From Gammaproteobacteria bacterium (GTDB taxonomy: Bacteria > Pseudomonadota > Gammaproteobacteria > JAUZRS01): 64,000 nucleotides of DNA. The notes below the pieces were generated by a model. That model saw only the letters and a list, made by a program, of their open reading frames with translations. It made no database searches and was not told the origin of the DNA. A program made the position numbers and the translations under genes. This document shows, in pieces, positions 47,908 to 57,959 of this stretch (the first letter of the stretch is position 1; each line of letters starts with the position of its first letter). The stretch lies in assembly GCA_030949385.1 (NCBI GenBank), contig JAUZSP010000004.1, forward strand, positions 1 through 64,000, read 5' to 3'.

Positions 47908-49476
47908 TCAACACAATTCAACCTCCTCATCGCTCAATAATTCAGCGGCAGACAACACCTGAATCATGCGCTGCTCTTTTTTCAAGTTAATCACCCGTCC
48001 CATAATGCGCGCCTGATCCTCCGACAGCGGCGGAGCCGTCTCAATCTGAGAGCGAGGCAGGCGCAACACCTCTGCCACCGAATCCACAATAAAGCCCGTG
48101 CGACTGCCCTTGAGGCTAAAAACGATGATGCGCTGCCGTTCACTGCGCTCCATCTTCGTCATCTCAAACCGGCTGCGCATGTCCAGTACGGGCAACACTG
48201 TGCCGCGCAGATTCACCATGCCCTCAATGGCCGCTGCCGTTTTCGGCACTTTATCCAGCGTCTCTGGCACACGGGTGATCTCTTGAATGTCATCAATGGT
48301 CACGCCGTACTCCTGCTTACCGAGCAGAAACACCACCAACTGCTCTATGTCATCGTCATTTTCAAGCACCGCTTCCTCCTCATTTTCAAGCGTCTCTTGT
48401 GCCTCATCACCGGCACTCTCTTCGAGGGCCGCCTGCACGCTGGGCAGAGCAAAAAGAGACTCCGCTCGCAACACCGATACCAGACGTTTACCCCCATCAA
48501 GCCGACAGATAGAGGCGATTTCCGCCCCTTCTGCATCGTCATTTAACAGAGCGGGCATTGCGTCTTGCAGCGATTTTTCCACCCGCAGAACTTCTTTCAC
48601 ATCGTCCACCACCAAACCGACAGAGGCTTTTTTGCCCTGTGCGTTTTTCAAGCTGATCACCAAAATGCGGCTCTCATCGTTGCTGCCTTCCACTTCGGAA
48701 AAGTCCAGCAAACAGCGTAAGCTCACCAAGGGCAACAGCCGACCGCGCAGATCCATCAAACCCACCACATGGCTATCGCTGCGCGGCACACTGGAAATCT
48801 GCTCTGGCAGACGCACAATCTCCTCCACCTCCAGCAAATTGAAGGCGTACTCTTGATCCTCCAAGGTAAAACTCACCAATTGATCGGTCTCTTCTTCCGC
48901 CTCACGAGCAACGGCAATGGCGGCCTCCCGTTCGCTCTCATCGGACTCCGCCAAGGCCAATACGGCGCTGAACTCTTGCTCGATCAACTGCGCCACATTC
49001 AGCAACTGGATCAAGGCATCGCCGCTGTCGCCTTTGATCACCCCCGCCAACAGATCCGCACCGATGTTCTGCTGCATCTGCTCGTTGAGATCAATGGTGT
49101 CGGCTTCCACCTGCATCACCCGCGCAACTTTATCCACCACCAACCCCACGGGCGCACCCAGATCCGTGACAATCACTCGGCTGGCATCGTTGTATTCCCG
49201 CGTCGGCAAATCCAACATCTGGCGTAGATCTAAAATTGGCAGCACGCTGCCGCGCAAATTGGCCAGCCCCAACAACGCTTTGGGGGTCAGTGGCACCGCC
49301 ACCGTCTCGGGCAACCGAATGATCTCCAAGACCGTGTTCATCGGAAAGGCAAACACCTCCTCCCCCACCTGAAAACTGACGTATTGATTTCTCTCTTCTA
49401 ATGCCTCGTCTTCAGCTTCAGATTGACGCTCTGCCAGCGCCTCTGGGTCATTTTCTACTGCCAATGCCATCGCCAT
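47908..49476 (-). CDS. Coupling protein with three tandem CheW domains
   Basis: A protein of about 522 residues with three CheW domains joined by acidic linkers. Their repeated signature is easy to follow: LLGLANLRGSVLPILDLR, VVGLMDLRGRLLPLVSLR and IEGMVNLRGTVLPVLDMR. Single-domain CheW proteins link receptors to CheA; a triple version could bridge several partners or shape a non-standard array. I take the ATG at 49476 after GAGGGCAAAGGT, which removes the overlap with the MCP gene; the frame extends upstream to 49530. Confidence 0.9.
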   Translation of the reverse strand: MAMALAVENDPEALAERQSEAEDEALEERNQYVSFQVGEEVFAFPMNTVLEIIRLPETVAVPLTPKALLGLANLRGSVLPILDLRQMLDLPTREYNDASRVIVTDLGAPVGLVVDKVARVMQVEADTIDLNEQMQQNIGADLLAGVIKGDSGDALIQLLNVAQLIEQEFSAVLALAESDESEREAAIAVAREAEEETDQLVSFTLEDQEYAFNLLEVEEIVRLPEQISSVPRSDSHVVGLMDLRGRLLPLVSLRCLLDFSEVEGSNDESRILVISLKNAQGKKASVGLVVDDVKEVLRVEKSLQDAMPALLNDDAEGAEIASICRLDGGKRLVSVLRAESLFALPSVQAALEESAGDEAQETLENEEEAVLENDDDIEQLVVFLLGKQEYGVTIDDIQEITRVPETLDKVPKTAAAIEGMVNLRGTVLPVLDMRSRFEMTKMERSERQRIIVFSLKGSRTGFIVDSVAEVLRLPRSQIETAPPLSEDQARIMGRVINLKKEQRMIQVLSAAELLSDEEVELC

Positions 49477-49504
49477 ACCTTTGCCCTCGCTTGAATCAAA
49501 TGCA

Positions 49505-51415
49505 CTACGAACTTTGCAACTCATCGGCAATCGAGGCGATCTCTTCGGTGGCTACCGCCAATTCTGTGGCACCTTGGGATTGTTGACGCGCTGCCGTAGA
49601 CGCTTCTTCCGCGTTGCTGCTGGCTTGTTCGGCTGCGGCTGCGATCTGCTCCATATCCCTCTTAATTTCACCAACGGCTTTAAAAACATTCTCTGAAACC
49701 GCTTTCAACTGGCTGCTAACAGTCAAAATCTGTCCCACCCCTTCTTCTGTCGTCACTAAATCAGCAACCGTCTGAGTAGCACGCTCCACATCCTTCACCG
49801 TATTGTTTGCCACTTCGGTTAAATCCAAGCGCACCTTAGATGCTTGCTCCTGAATTGCCTTCACCTGATCTTTAATCTGATCCACATTATCGGAAGCATC
49901 GTCGGCCAAGCTCTGAATATCCGAAGAGACTACGGCAAAGCCTTTGCCGTATTCGCCTGCGCGCGCCGCTTCCACCGCGCCATTAACCGCCAACATGCCG
50001 GTTTTAATCGAGACCGTGGCAATGGCATCGGTAACCTTGTCGATCAAACGCGCCAACTGCCCCACCTCTTCGATACTCTGCAAATTTTTACTGCCCGATT
50101 GCATCGACTGGTTTAACCCCTCCGTCATATCTACAATGCTCTCTTTATTTACCTTTAAGAGTTCTTGAATAATTTCACATCGGCGCAGCGTCTCATCACT
50201 GCTGGCATTCGCCCCCTCCATGCCTTGTTCGATTTCAGCAATGCCCGACACCGCTTGCTCGATGGCGCTGGCGCTCTGTTCTGCACCCTGACTGATCTGA
50301 TCAATGGCGGTGCCAATTTGGGTTGCAGAGCGATTGATCTCCTCAATGGAAGAGGAAAGCTCTTCGGCACTGGCGGCCACCTCTTCGGCACTTTTAGCAA
50401 TATCAGTGCTGTTTTTTAACTCATCGGAAATCACCTCCAGTCCTTGTGCTGCCTGCTCTGATTCACCCAGCGCCTGCGCCTGCTGCTCCAGTGAAACCAC
50501 CACCTCTTCCGCCGCACTGGCCTGCTCTTGAGCGGCGGTGGCAATGGTGTCGGAGGATTTTTGCACGACTAAAGAAGATCGATTCACATCACTGGCCAGT
50601 GATTCCAAGGTTTGCGACCCCTTATAGATTCCCTCCACCTCCGATTTTATCTCCCCCAGCTGAACCGTGATCACCTCACCTTTTGCCACTTCTTCCAGTG
50701 CCGTTTTGCTCGCCTGCGTAACCGAATCCCCCACACTGCGCGCCCGTTCTTTAATCACCTCAATCTGCTTAGAAATTCCCAAGGCATTTTTTTCCGCCGT
50801 CTCGGCCAGAGTGCGTACCGTGTCCGCCACCACCGCAAAACCTTTGCCGTGTTTGCCCGCCCGCCCCGCTTCAATGGCGGCATTGAGCGCCAACAAATTG
50901 GTCTGATCTGCAATTCGCATCACCTGACGCACCGACTCATTGATGCTAACCACTTGTTTTTCCATCTCGGCCACAGCGGCCACAGAACTTTTTTGTCGTT
51001 CTGATGAGGTGCGGACGTTCTCCACCAAATTAATCACCGATGCAGCGGTACGTTTCACCAATGCCTGTATTGCCACCGTGCGATTGGCCATCGCTTCTGC
51101 CAAGGCGGTCTGCTCCTTAATTTTCGTGCTAATTTTAGTGATCGAAAACAGGCTCTGCTCACAGGCACCACTGGCCTGTTCCGCTCCAGCGGAAATTTCA
51201 CCCACCGCAATCGACAACTGATCTCGCGCACTGGCCGCTTGCGTCACCCCACTGGCCAACTCCGTGGCAGCGGCAGAGATGCGCTCCGCCGCCTGCTGCT
51301 GCTTGGCCATCGTCCGTGCGTGGCGACGCTGCTCATCCGCACCGCGTTTCACGCGCAGATCCACAGCACCGCCCTCATCACCACCGTGTTGCCGAGCCAT
51401 ATTTTTTAAAGCCAT
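49505..51415 (-). CDS. Soluble MCP with two signalling modules
   Basis: A 636-residue chemoreceptor-like protein with no transmembrane helix or recognisable sensor domain. The kinase-control hairpin appears twice: the first (about 172-215) reads [17 protein letters not shown] and [16 protein letters not shown]; the second (about 455-510) reads [20 protein letters not shown] and [16 protein letters not shown]. The rest is continuous coiled coil. The ATG at 51415 follows a good AGGAG. It is the first gene of the operon, so it is probably the main input or a cytoplasmic array core. Confidence 0.85.
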   Translation of the reverse strand: MALKNMARQHGGDEGGAVDLRVKRGADEQRRHARTMAKQQQAAERISAAATELASGVTQAASARDQLSIAVGEISAGAEQASGACEQSLFSITKISTKIKEQTALAEAMANRTVAIQALVKRTAASVINLVENVRTSSERQKSSVAAVAEMEKQVVSINESVRQVMRIADQTNLLALNAAIEAGRAGKHGKGFAVVADTVRTLAETAEKNALGISKQIEVIKERARSVGDSVTQASKTALEEVAKGEVITVQLGEIKSEVEGIYKGSQTLESLASDVNRSSLVVQKSSDTIATAAQEQASAAEEVVVSLEQQAQALGESEQAAQGLEVISDELKNSTDIAKSAEEVAASAEELSSSIEEINRSATQIGTAIDQISQGAEQSASAIEQAVSGIAEIEQGMEGANASSDETLRRCEIIQELLKVNKESIVDMTEGLNQSMQSGSKNLQSIEEVGQLARLIDKVTDAIATVSIKTGMLAVNGAVEAARAGEYGKGFAVVSSDIQSLADDASDNVDQIKDQVKAIQEQASKVRLDLTEVANNTVKDVERATQTVADLVTTEEGVGQILTVSSQLKAVSENVFKAVGEIKRDMEQIAAAAEQASSNAEEASTAARQQSQGATELAVATEEIASIADELQSS

Positions 51416-51432
51416 TTCACTCTCCTGACGAA

Positions 51433-51496
51433 ATTAGGAACCACCTAATAGCCTCTCCGCAATATGCAAGCCACCTTAGATTAAAAATGAATCTAA
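51433..51496. promoter_or_regulatory. Two inverted repeats upstream of the che operon
   Basis: ATTAGG-N5-CCTAAT (51433-51449) and TTAGATT-N7-AATCTAA (51476-51496) lie in the 145-base gap between the divergent che operon and folD. Both are perfect dyads of operator size; no known regulator can be assigned. They could control either direction. Confidence 0.4.
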
Positions 51497-51560
51497 TTAC
51501 GCTTGTCACCATTAAAGCGCGCATGAGAGAATCCCGCCCCACTGAGAAAGGGGTCAACAG

Positions 51561-52412
51561 ATGGCAGCACAGATTATCGACGGCAAACAGATTGCCCAAG
51601 AGGTTCGTCACGGGGTCAAAGAACAGGTCAGCCACCGCTTAGCCGCTGGAATGCGCGCGCCCGGTTTGGCGGTGGTGCTGGTGGGCAGCGACCCCGCCTC
51701 TGAGGTTTATGTCAAACACAAACGCCGTGACTGCGAAGAAGTGGGCTTCAACTCCTACGCCCACGATCTGCCCCACAGCACCAGCCAACGGGAACTGCTG
51801 GAGCTGATCCAAACCCTCAATAACGACAACAACGTTGACGGTATTTTGGTGCAACTGCCCCTACCCGAACACATCGACGGCAACCGCGTTATTGGACAGA
51901 TCAACCCCAATAAAGACGTGGATGGCTTTCATCCCCACAACATCGGCCTGCTGGCCTTACGAATGCCACAGCTGCGCCCCTGCACCCCGTGGGGCATCAT
52001 CAAGCTGCTCAACAGCGTAGGAGAGACTTACAAAGGCCGTCATGCGGTGGTCGTCGGTGCCTCCAATATCGTTGGTCGCCCGATGGTGATGGAACTGCTG
52101 ATTGCCGGCGCCACCGTCACCGTCTGTCACCGTTTTAGCCACGACACCGCCAACCACATCAAACGCGCCGACATCGTCATTGCCGCTGCGGGCAAACCGG
52201 GCTTGGTCAAAGGCGATTGGATCAAAGAGGGCGCAACGGTGATTGATGTGGGTATCAACCGCACCGACGAGGGTCGTTTAGTGGGGGATGTAGAGTATGA
52301 AATCGCCGCACAACGTGCCGCTTACATCACCCCTGTTCCCGGCGGAGTCGGCCCTATGACCCGTGCCATGCTGCTGGAAAACACCCTGCAAGCCGCTGTG
52401 ATGCGCGAGTGA
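51561..52412 (+). CDS. folD: Bifunctional methylenetetrahydrofolate dehydrogenase/cyclohydrolase FolD
   Basis: Interconverts 5,10-methylene- and 10-formyl-tetrahydrofolate, supplying formate units for purines and initiator tRNA. The 283 residues show [20 protein letters not shown] with the catalytic lysine, [12 protein letters not shown], the NADP loop [10 protein letters not shown] and the terminal [14 protein letters not shown]. Length and frame are normal. The PAP2 gene overlaps its stop. Confidence 0.97.
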   Translation: MAAQIIDGKQIAQEVRHGVKEQVSHRLAAGMRAPGLAVVLVGSDPASEVYVKHKRRDCEEVGFNSYAHDLPHSTSQRELLELIQTLNNDNNVDGILVQLPLPEHIDGNRVIGQINPNKDVDGFHPHNIGLLALRMPQLRPCTPWGIIKLLNSVGETYKGRHAVVVGASNIVGRPMVMELLIAGATVTVCHRFSHDTANHIKRADIVIAAAGKPGLVKGDWIKEGATVIDVGINRTDEGRLVGDVEYEIAAQRAAYITPVPGGVGPMTRAMLLENTLQAAVMRE

Positions 52413-53092
52413 AGCCGCGCTTGCTGCTGAAAACGCAGTGGCCAATTATCGCCCTGCTGTTTGTCAGTGCGCTGTTTGTGCTGTTTCCTCAGCTGGATTT
52501 GATCAGCGGTGGCTGGTTTTATGACCCTGAAACGAAACGTTTTCCCCTTCTCGGCCAGCCTGTCGTAGAGATCCCTTATGATTGGGTTCCCCTTATCGGA
52601 CGCGGCATTCTCATCCTGCTGCTGCTCACCTTTGCCCTCAGTTTTCGACCCATTTGGCGACATTGGCGTAAAACGACTCTGTTTCTCTTCTTCTGTCTGC
52701 TGGTGGGGCCGGGTCTGATCGTCAACGCACTGTTTAAAGAAAACTGGGCGCGAGCACGCCCCTATGAAGTAACTCAATTCAATGGCGCGATGCAGTTCAC
52801 TCGTGCGTGGCAGATCACCGACCAATGCCCCTACAACTGTTCCTTTGTCAGCGGTCACGCCTCGGCTGCGTTTGTGCTGATGGCTCCGGCGTTTCTGTTT
52901 GTTGGCTGGCGGCGCAAAACTTGGTTTGCCATTGGCTTGGGGATGGGCGCGTACATCGGCTGGGTGCGTATGGCACAGGGAGGGCATTTTCTCAGCGATG
53001 TGATTCTGGCCGGTTTTGCGGTTTATTTTGGCTGTAAGTTGGTTTATTGGTTGATGTATCAAATGCCTTGGCGACGGGATAAATCTAATTAA
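52409..53092 (+). CDS. PAP2-family membrane phosphatase
   Basis: A 227-residue integral membrane phosphatase (about six helices) of the PAP2/lipid A 4'-phosphatase type. The three catalytic motifs are present: [16 protein letters not shown] and [12 protein letters not shown]. Substrates of such enzymes include undecaprenyl diphosphate, phosphatidic acid and lipid A; which applies here is unknown. The GTG start at 52409 overlaps the folD stop (GTGA), so it is translationally coupled. Confidence 0.85.
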   Translation: MKPRLLLKTQWPIIALLFVSALFVLFPQLDLISGGWFYDPETKRFPLLGQPVVEIPYDWVPLIGRGILILLLLTFALSFRPIWRHWRKTTLFLFFCLLVGPGLIVNALFKENWARARPYEVTQFNGAMQFTRAWQITDQCPYNCSFVSGHASAAFVLMAPAFLFVGWRRKTWFAIGLGMGAYIGWVRMAQGGHFLSDVILAGFAVYFGCKLVYWLMYQMPWRRDKSN

Positions 53093-53136
53093 CTGATGTT
53101 ACGCAGTGAGTGAGAAACTAAGAGAATTTCAACCCA

Positions 53137-53213
53137 CGTCATTCTCGCGTAGGCGAGAATCCACATGAATCTATGACAAGACCCTATGGATTCCCGCCTT
53201 CTCGGGAATGACG
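53137..53213. repeat. 77-bp MITE-like hairpin repeat
   Basis: Two 27-base arms, CGTCATTCTCGCGTAGGCGA... (53137-53163) and its near-complement ending CTCGGGAATGACG (53187-53213), flank a 23-base loop. The GTCATTC...GAATGAC ends and the GGATTCCCGCC core are typical of small palindromic repeats found in many copies in proteobacterial genomes. It lies in the 240-base gap between the PAP2 gene and the AAA-ATPase remnant; the rest of that gap shows nothing clear. Confidence 0.75.
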
Positions 53214-53332
53214 AGCGAAAAATAAACCTCCCCTAACCCAGAACCTCTCTTCCACTGAAGAAGGAAAATTAGGTCGTGTTGTTTGAATAACCTTTAAGGT
53301 AGATACCATCGGTTCTTATTCAGCGCGCAACA

Positions 53333-53847
53333 TCAGTGATTCAATAAATCGAGCAAACCCTGTTTTGCCTGCTGCTGCTTTTCTGGCGAGGCGTGATCTA
53401 ACTTGATTCGATTCAGGTCAATCCCAAACGCATCTTTCAGCACATCCACCATTGCCGCTTTGTTTGGTGCTGAAATCAATTGACTGCGAACCACGCCATC
53501 GGCATCCCGTTTCAGTTGATACGCCTCACCCTCTTCCAGTTGAGAGATCACAATGGGTGAATGAGTCGTGATATAAAACGTGGTATTGGGGAACAGTTTT
53601 TTCAGCAAAGGAATAATGTTTGCCTGCCACGTCAGATGCAAATGGCTTTCAATCTCATCAATTAAGACTATGCCCTTCACATTTTGCAACTGAGTTTCAA
53701 CAGAGTCTGAAACAGAGACTCCAAGGTTTTGGTTTTACCAATACCATTGCTGCCAATCAACGTGTAAACACGCTGCTCCGGCTGAAAATCCAGCTCAACA
53801 TCGCCCACCCCTTTCACCGCCTCAAACCTAATCTTTGCTCCCAGCAT
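53333..53847 (-). pseudogene. Remnant of an OLD/SMC-type AAA ATPase, collapsed by internal deletion
   Basis: From an ATG at 53847 the frame gives a standard N terminus with a P-loop (LIGSNGIGKTKTLES) and stops near 53680. In another frame the sequence continues with the Walker B region GIVLIDEIESHLH, the D-loop/H-loop segment FYITTHSPIVISQLEEG and a normal C terminus to 53333. In intact relatives of the AAA_15/AAA_21 type, many residues separate Walker A and Walker B; here they are only about 15-20 codons apart and out of frame. So the middle was deleted and the gene is dead. The C-terminal part alone could be read from an ATG at 53689, but would lack the P-loop. Confidence 0.75.
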
Positions 53848-53967
53848 CACTCATTCCCCAATCATCACAGATGAAATGCAGCCTAGCCCAAAACCCAGAG
53901 GATAAAAAGGCTTGAACCCAACGCCATTGCTCGGCATAGTAGCCCCACTTTTAAAAAGGGCTTTGAT

Positions 53968-55001
53968 ATGACTCGCACCTACGCCACCTCCTCCAGCGCA
54001 GATCATGCACTCGCACTGGTTACCGCACTGCAACAACGCTTCGTCACTGGGCTGGAAGCCCTCACCTGTGGGGGCAAACAACAGACCTTTAACGCCGTCG
54101 AATGGCTGCGCGAAGACGGACAATTTGGCGGCGGTGAACGTTATGAAAGCGCCGATGGCGCGCTGTTTGGCCGAGGTTCGGTTAATGTCTCGCAGATTCA
54201 TTACGATGATCTCCCCGAGAAAAAACTCGCCTCCGCCACCGCCCTCTCCACCATCATTCATCCCCAGCACCCATTGGCTCCTTCGGTACACATTCACCTC
54301 AGCTGGACAGAAATGAAAGACGGTCACGGTTACTGGCGTTTGATGGCTGATTTGAACCCCTCCAACCCCATCGAAGCAGATAAGATCGCCTTCCTCGCCG
54401 CACTCAAAACCGCTGCACCCGAGCAGTACGATTCGGCACTGACGCAAGGCGACGGCTATTTTGAGATTCCGGTGTTAAAACGGCATCGCGGCGTAGCGCA
54501 TTTTTATCTGGAGAACCACAACAGCGGCGATGCGACAGCGGATCTTGCCTTGGCCATGCGCGTGGGTGAAGCCGCCATTGACGGCTATCTGGCTATTTTG
54601 AAGCCGCATTTTGAGCACCCCATGCCAGCCAGCGCCGAACAAAAAGCAGCACAATTGGCCTATCACAGCCTCTACTTTTTTCAGGTCTTGACCTTGGATC
54701 GTGGCACCACCACCGGCCTGTTGATCCACAATCAAAACGACGTCGGCATTATGGGTTCGCTGCCCGCTTACGTTGATCGTCAGCTTTTGAGTTCATGGGT
54801 CAGCCGCATGACCTCGCCACAAGATGAGTTATTAACGGGGTTAATTGACGTGTTGCCAGAAACCTCGCCCAGTTTGGTCGATGAGGCGGTTAAGGAAAAA
54901 TTAGCCGAGGTGGTACGCAGACACTACAAAACCACCCTGAGGCGATTGCCATGCAGGCGGCGGGGGCGGTGATTCCGGCCACGGTTAAGAATCACGGTTA
55001 A
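53968..55001 (+). CDS. Coproporphyrinogen III oxidase-like protein (HemF type), frameshifted near its 3' end
   Basis: Aerobic heme-synthesis enzyme that oxidatively decarboxylates coproporphyrinogen III, or a divergent relative of it. The first 310 or so residues show VEWLREDGQFGGGERY, FGRGSVNVSQIHY, PSVHIHLSWTEMKDG and YWRLMADLNP, in the style of HemF proteins, but differ from the E. coli enzyme. As given, the frame ends at 54972 in a basic nonsense tail (LRRLPCRRRGR). One base missing in the CC of AAAACCACC (about 54932) would restore a natural end (HYKTHPEAIAMQAAGAVIP...) stopping at 55001. I annotate the corrected span. Start ATG 53968 follows AAGGGC. Confidence 0.7.
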
Positions 55002-55028
55002 ACAATCAATCTGTCTGGAAAGAAACAA

Positions 55029-55053
55029 GGGCGGAAAATGTTCCGCCCCTACG
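55029..55053. repeat. Short hairpin repeat at the cysS 3' end
   Basis: A perfect 8-bp stem GGGCGGAA (55029-55036) / TTCCGCCC (55041-55048) with a 4-base loop, followed by CTACG. The CGTAGGGGCGG end matches the repeats inside hsdM. The cysS stop codon (TAG, 55051-55049) is formed by this element. It may also act as a terminator for the cysS transcript. Confidence 0.65.
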
Positions 55054-56438
55054 CCCGTCGCCAATGGGTTTTACCCGCTGCGTCTTCCAAAACAATATGA
55101 GCCTCTTTAAGCTGATCCCGAATGCGATCCGCTTCCGCCCAATTTTTATCCGCTCGTGCTTGGTAACGGGCTTCAATCAATTGATCCACTTCGCCATCAC
55201 TCAAACCCTCGTCACTGCCCGCCGCTTGTTTGAAAAACTCATCAGGGTCGTTTTGCAAAATGCCCAATACGCCCGCCAATGCTTTTAAGCTTGCCGCCAA
55301 CGGAGCCGCTTCTGCCAAGGATTTCTCCTTCAGACGATTCACCTCACGCGCCATCTCAAACAGCACCGCCAACGCCTCAGGGGTGTTGAAATCATCATCC
55401 ATCGCCGCATTAAAACGACCTTCGTAATCGCTTTCGCTCTGCACGGCTTCAGCCACAGGCAGATCACGCAAGGTGGTGTAAAAGCGCGTCAAAGCCGCAC
55501 GGGCGTTTAACAGATGCTCTTCATCGTAATTCAGTGGGCTGCGGTATTGACTGGTGAGAATAAAATAGCGCACCTCTTCGGCTCGGTAACGCTCTAAAAT
55601 GTCACGCACAGTGAAAAAATTACCCAAGGATTTGGACATCTTCTCATCGTTGATGCGCACAAAACCGTTGTGCAACCAGTAATTAACCGTCTTGTGGCCG
55701 TGACAGCCTTCCGACTGGGCGATCTCGTTTTCATGATGAGGAAATTGCAGATCTTGGCCGCCACCGTGAATATCAAAATGTTCACCCAACAGATCCGTGG
55801 ACATGGCGGAACATTCAATGTGCCAACCGGGACGACCTTTGCCCCAAGGGGAATCCCAAAACGGTTCATCGGCTTTGGCCATTTTCCAGAGCACAAAATC
55901 GAGCGGATCGCGTTTCTGCTCGCCGATCTCCACCCGTGCGCCTGCGCGCAGATCCTCCACTTGCCGCCCCGACAATTTGCCATACTCAGCGAAAGATTTG
56001 ACGCTGTAATAGACATCGCCGTTCTCCGCTTGATAGGCAAACTCTTTTTCGATCAGTTCTGCGATCATCTTCAAAATGGAGGGCATCGACTGAGTGGCGC
56101 GTGGCTCGGCATCTGGGGGTAGCACCCCCAGCGCATCGGAATCGTCGTGCATCGCCTGAATAAAACGCTCGGTCAGAGTCAAGAAAATCTTCGCCGTTTT
56201 CATTCGCTCGGGCAATGATTTTATCGTCAATATCGGTGATGTTACGCACATAATTGACCTTAAAACCGCGATGACGAAAATGACGCACCATGACATCAAA
56301 CGCCACCATCACCCGAGCATGACCTAAATGGCAGTAGTCGTAGACGGTCATGCCGCAGACGTACAGACCCACTTCACCGGCTTTGATCGGTACAAAAGGT
56401 TCTTTTTTATTCGTCAGAGTGTTGTAAAGAGAGATCAT
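55049..56438 (-). CDS. cysS: Cysteinyl-tRNA synthetase, interrupted by one frameshift
   Basis: Charges tRNA-Cys. From the ATG at 56438 the N-terminal part contains the zinc/active-site start [20 protein letters not shown] (HIGH as HLGH) and [19 protein letters not shown]. The frame then breaks; the remainder ([14 protein letters not shown] onward, with KMSKS in [11 protein letters not shown] and zinc-site histidine and cysteine nearby) continues in the next frame to 55049. Removing one base from the A4 run at 56184-56187 gives a single protein of about 462 residues, normal length. Since CysS is normally essential, a sequence error or a second intact copy is more likely than true loss. The start overlaps the gltX stop. 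Confidence 0.9.
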
Positions 56439-57890
56439 GGGGCTACTCCTGTGTTCGTCAAGCTCAACGCCCGCTGTAAACGCTGTTCAACTCGCGTCTG
56501 ACCCAGCAGCGGGAAAATATGCCCCATCTCAGGGCCGTGAACCTCACCGCTCAAAGCCGCTCTCAGCGGCATAAAGAGGCCTTTTCCCTTCACTCCAGCG
56601 GCTTTGCCCACCGCTTTGGCAAAACTGCGAAAATCATCGGCCTCCGGCAGCAACGCCAAGGCGTTCTCAAACAGAACGGCGGGGCTGTTTTGCAGCACTT
56701 CTGTTGCCGCCTCACTCAACACGGGAGACGCAGAAAAGAACTGCTCTGCCCAGTGGTAGGCTTCCGCCGGTTGCGTAATGTTGGCACGCACGGCACGAAC
56801 AAAGTTGGCCAACAATTCCGCTGGCACACGCTCACGCAAAGAAACACCCTCTGGTTCATGAGACTCTAACCACACCAACACCGCCTCATCATCGGCAGCC
56901 GCCAAAGCTAATTTTTGCCAATGATTAAGCTGAAACTCATCGTGACGCGCCGGGGCTTTGCCCAAGCTACTGAGCTGAAAACCGTCACTGAGCTGTTGCA
57001 AGCTCATTAGACTCTCATCGCGGTAGTGATGCCCGAGACGCGCCAGATGGTTCAAAATGGCAATGGGGAAATAACCCATTTTGCGCAGTTCTTTAAGACT
57101 GCGTGAACCGTTACGCTTGGAGAGCGGTTGACCGTCTTGCCCCAAAATCAGCGAGGTGTGGCCGTACTGCGCTTGTGGCAAACCCAAAGCGTTCAAAATC
57201 ATCAACTGCCGTGGGGTGTTGGTGATGTGATCCTCGCCACGCAAAACACAATTGACCTGCATCAGCGCATCATCCAAGCGCATTGGCGAAGAAAAAGGCC
57301 GGAGAACCATCGGCACGACGAATGATAAAATCACCAATGTCTTTACCCGAATACGCCTGTGAGCCGCGCACCAAATCCTCAAATTCGGTTACAGAATCAT
57401 TGGCAACCCGAAACCGCAAGGTGGGTTGACGACCGTCATCCAAGCGCTGCTGACGGTCGCTGGCAGAGAGATGGGCGCATTTGCCCGAATAACGCGGCGG
57501 CAATCCCGCCGAACGCTGCGCTTTGCGGCTCAGTGCCAACTCTTCAGGGGAGCAAAAACAGGGGTAGGCGTGATCCGCCTCTTCCAGTTGTTGGTAATAG
57601 GTGTCGTAGGTGTCGCTGCGCTCCGATTGACGATAGGGTCCCAACTCACCGCCGACCTCGGGGCCCTCTTGCCAATCCATCCCCAACCAACGCAGATCCG
57701 CCATCAAGGCCTGTAAAAAGGCTTCTTTGCTGCGTTCGGGATCGGTGTCCTCACAGCGCAGCAGAAAAACCCCTTGCTGCTGGCGTGCATAGAGAACATT
57801 AAAAAGAGCGGTACGCAAGTTACCGATGTGCAGTAGCCCCGTTGGACTGGGGGCAAAACGAGTTTTAGTGAGTGATTTCATGGGGCGCAT
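56435..57890 (-). CDS. gltX: Glutamyl-tRNA synthetase, interrupted by one frameshift
   Basis: Class I synthetase for tRNA-Glu. The N-terminal half (from ATG near 57890/57881) has the HIGH region [20 protein letters not shown] and ends in [11 protein letters not shown]. The frame breaks there, and the second half continues with [20 protein letters not shown], the KMSKS-like PLSKRNGS and the anticodon-binding domain to 56435. Removing one T/A at 57276-57277 joins them into about 484 residues. The second half is rather divergent from common GltX (for example [19 protein letters not shown]), so it may belong to a variant subgroup. It overlaps cysS by four bases. Confidence 0.9.
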
Positions 57891-57959
57891 GGTAACGGAA
57901 ATGGGGACAGAACTGAACTGTGGGAACAGACAAAATCACACCATCACACCGCTTAAAGG

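Noticed and set aside
56180-56190. Programmed frameshift in cysS
   Set aside because: No slippery heptamer with a stimulating stem or internal ribosome site is seen, and such control is not known for cysS; homopolymer error is simpler.
55049-56299. Second, separate cysS-like gene starting at 56299
   Set aside because: The first 40 or so residues are out-of-frame translation of the cysS N terminus; it is the second part of one frameshifted gene.
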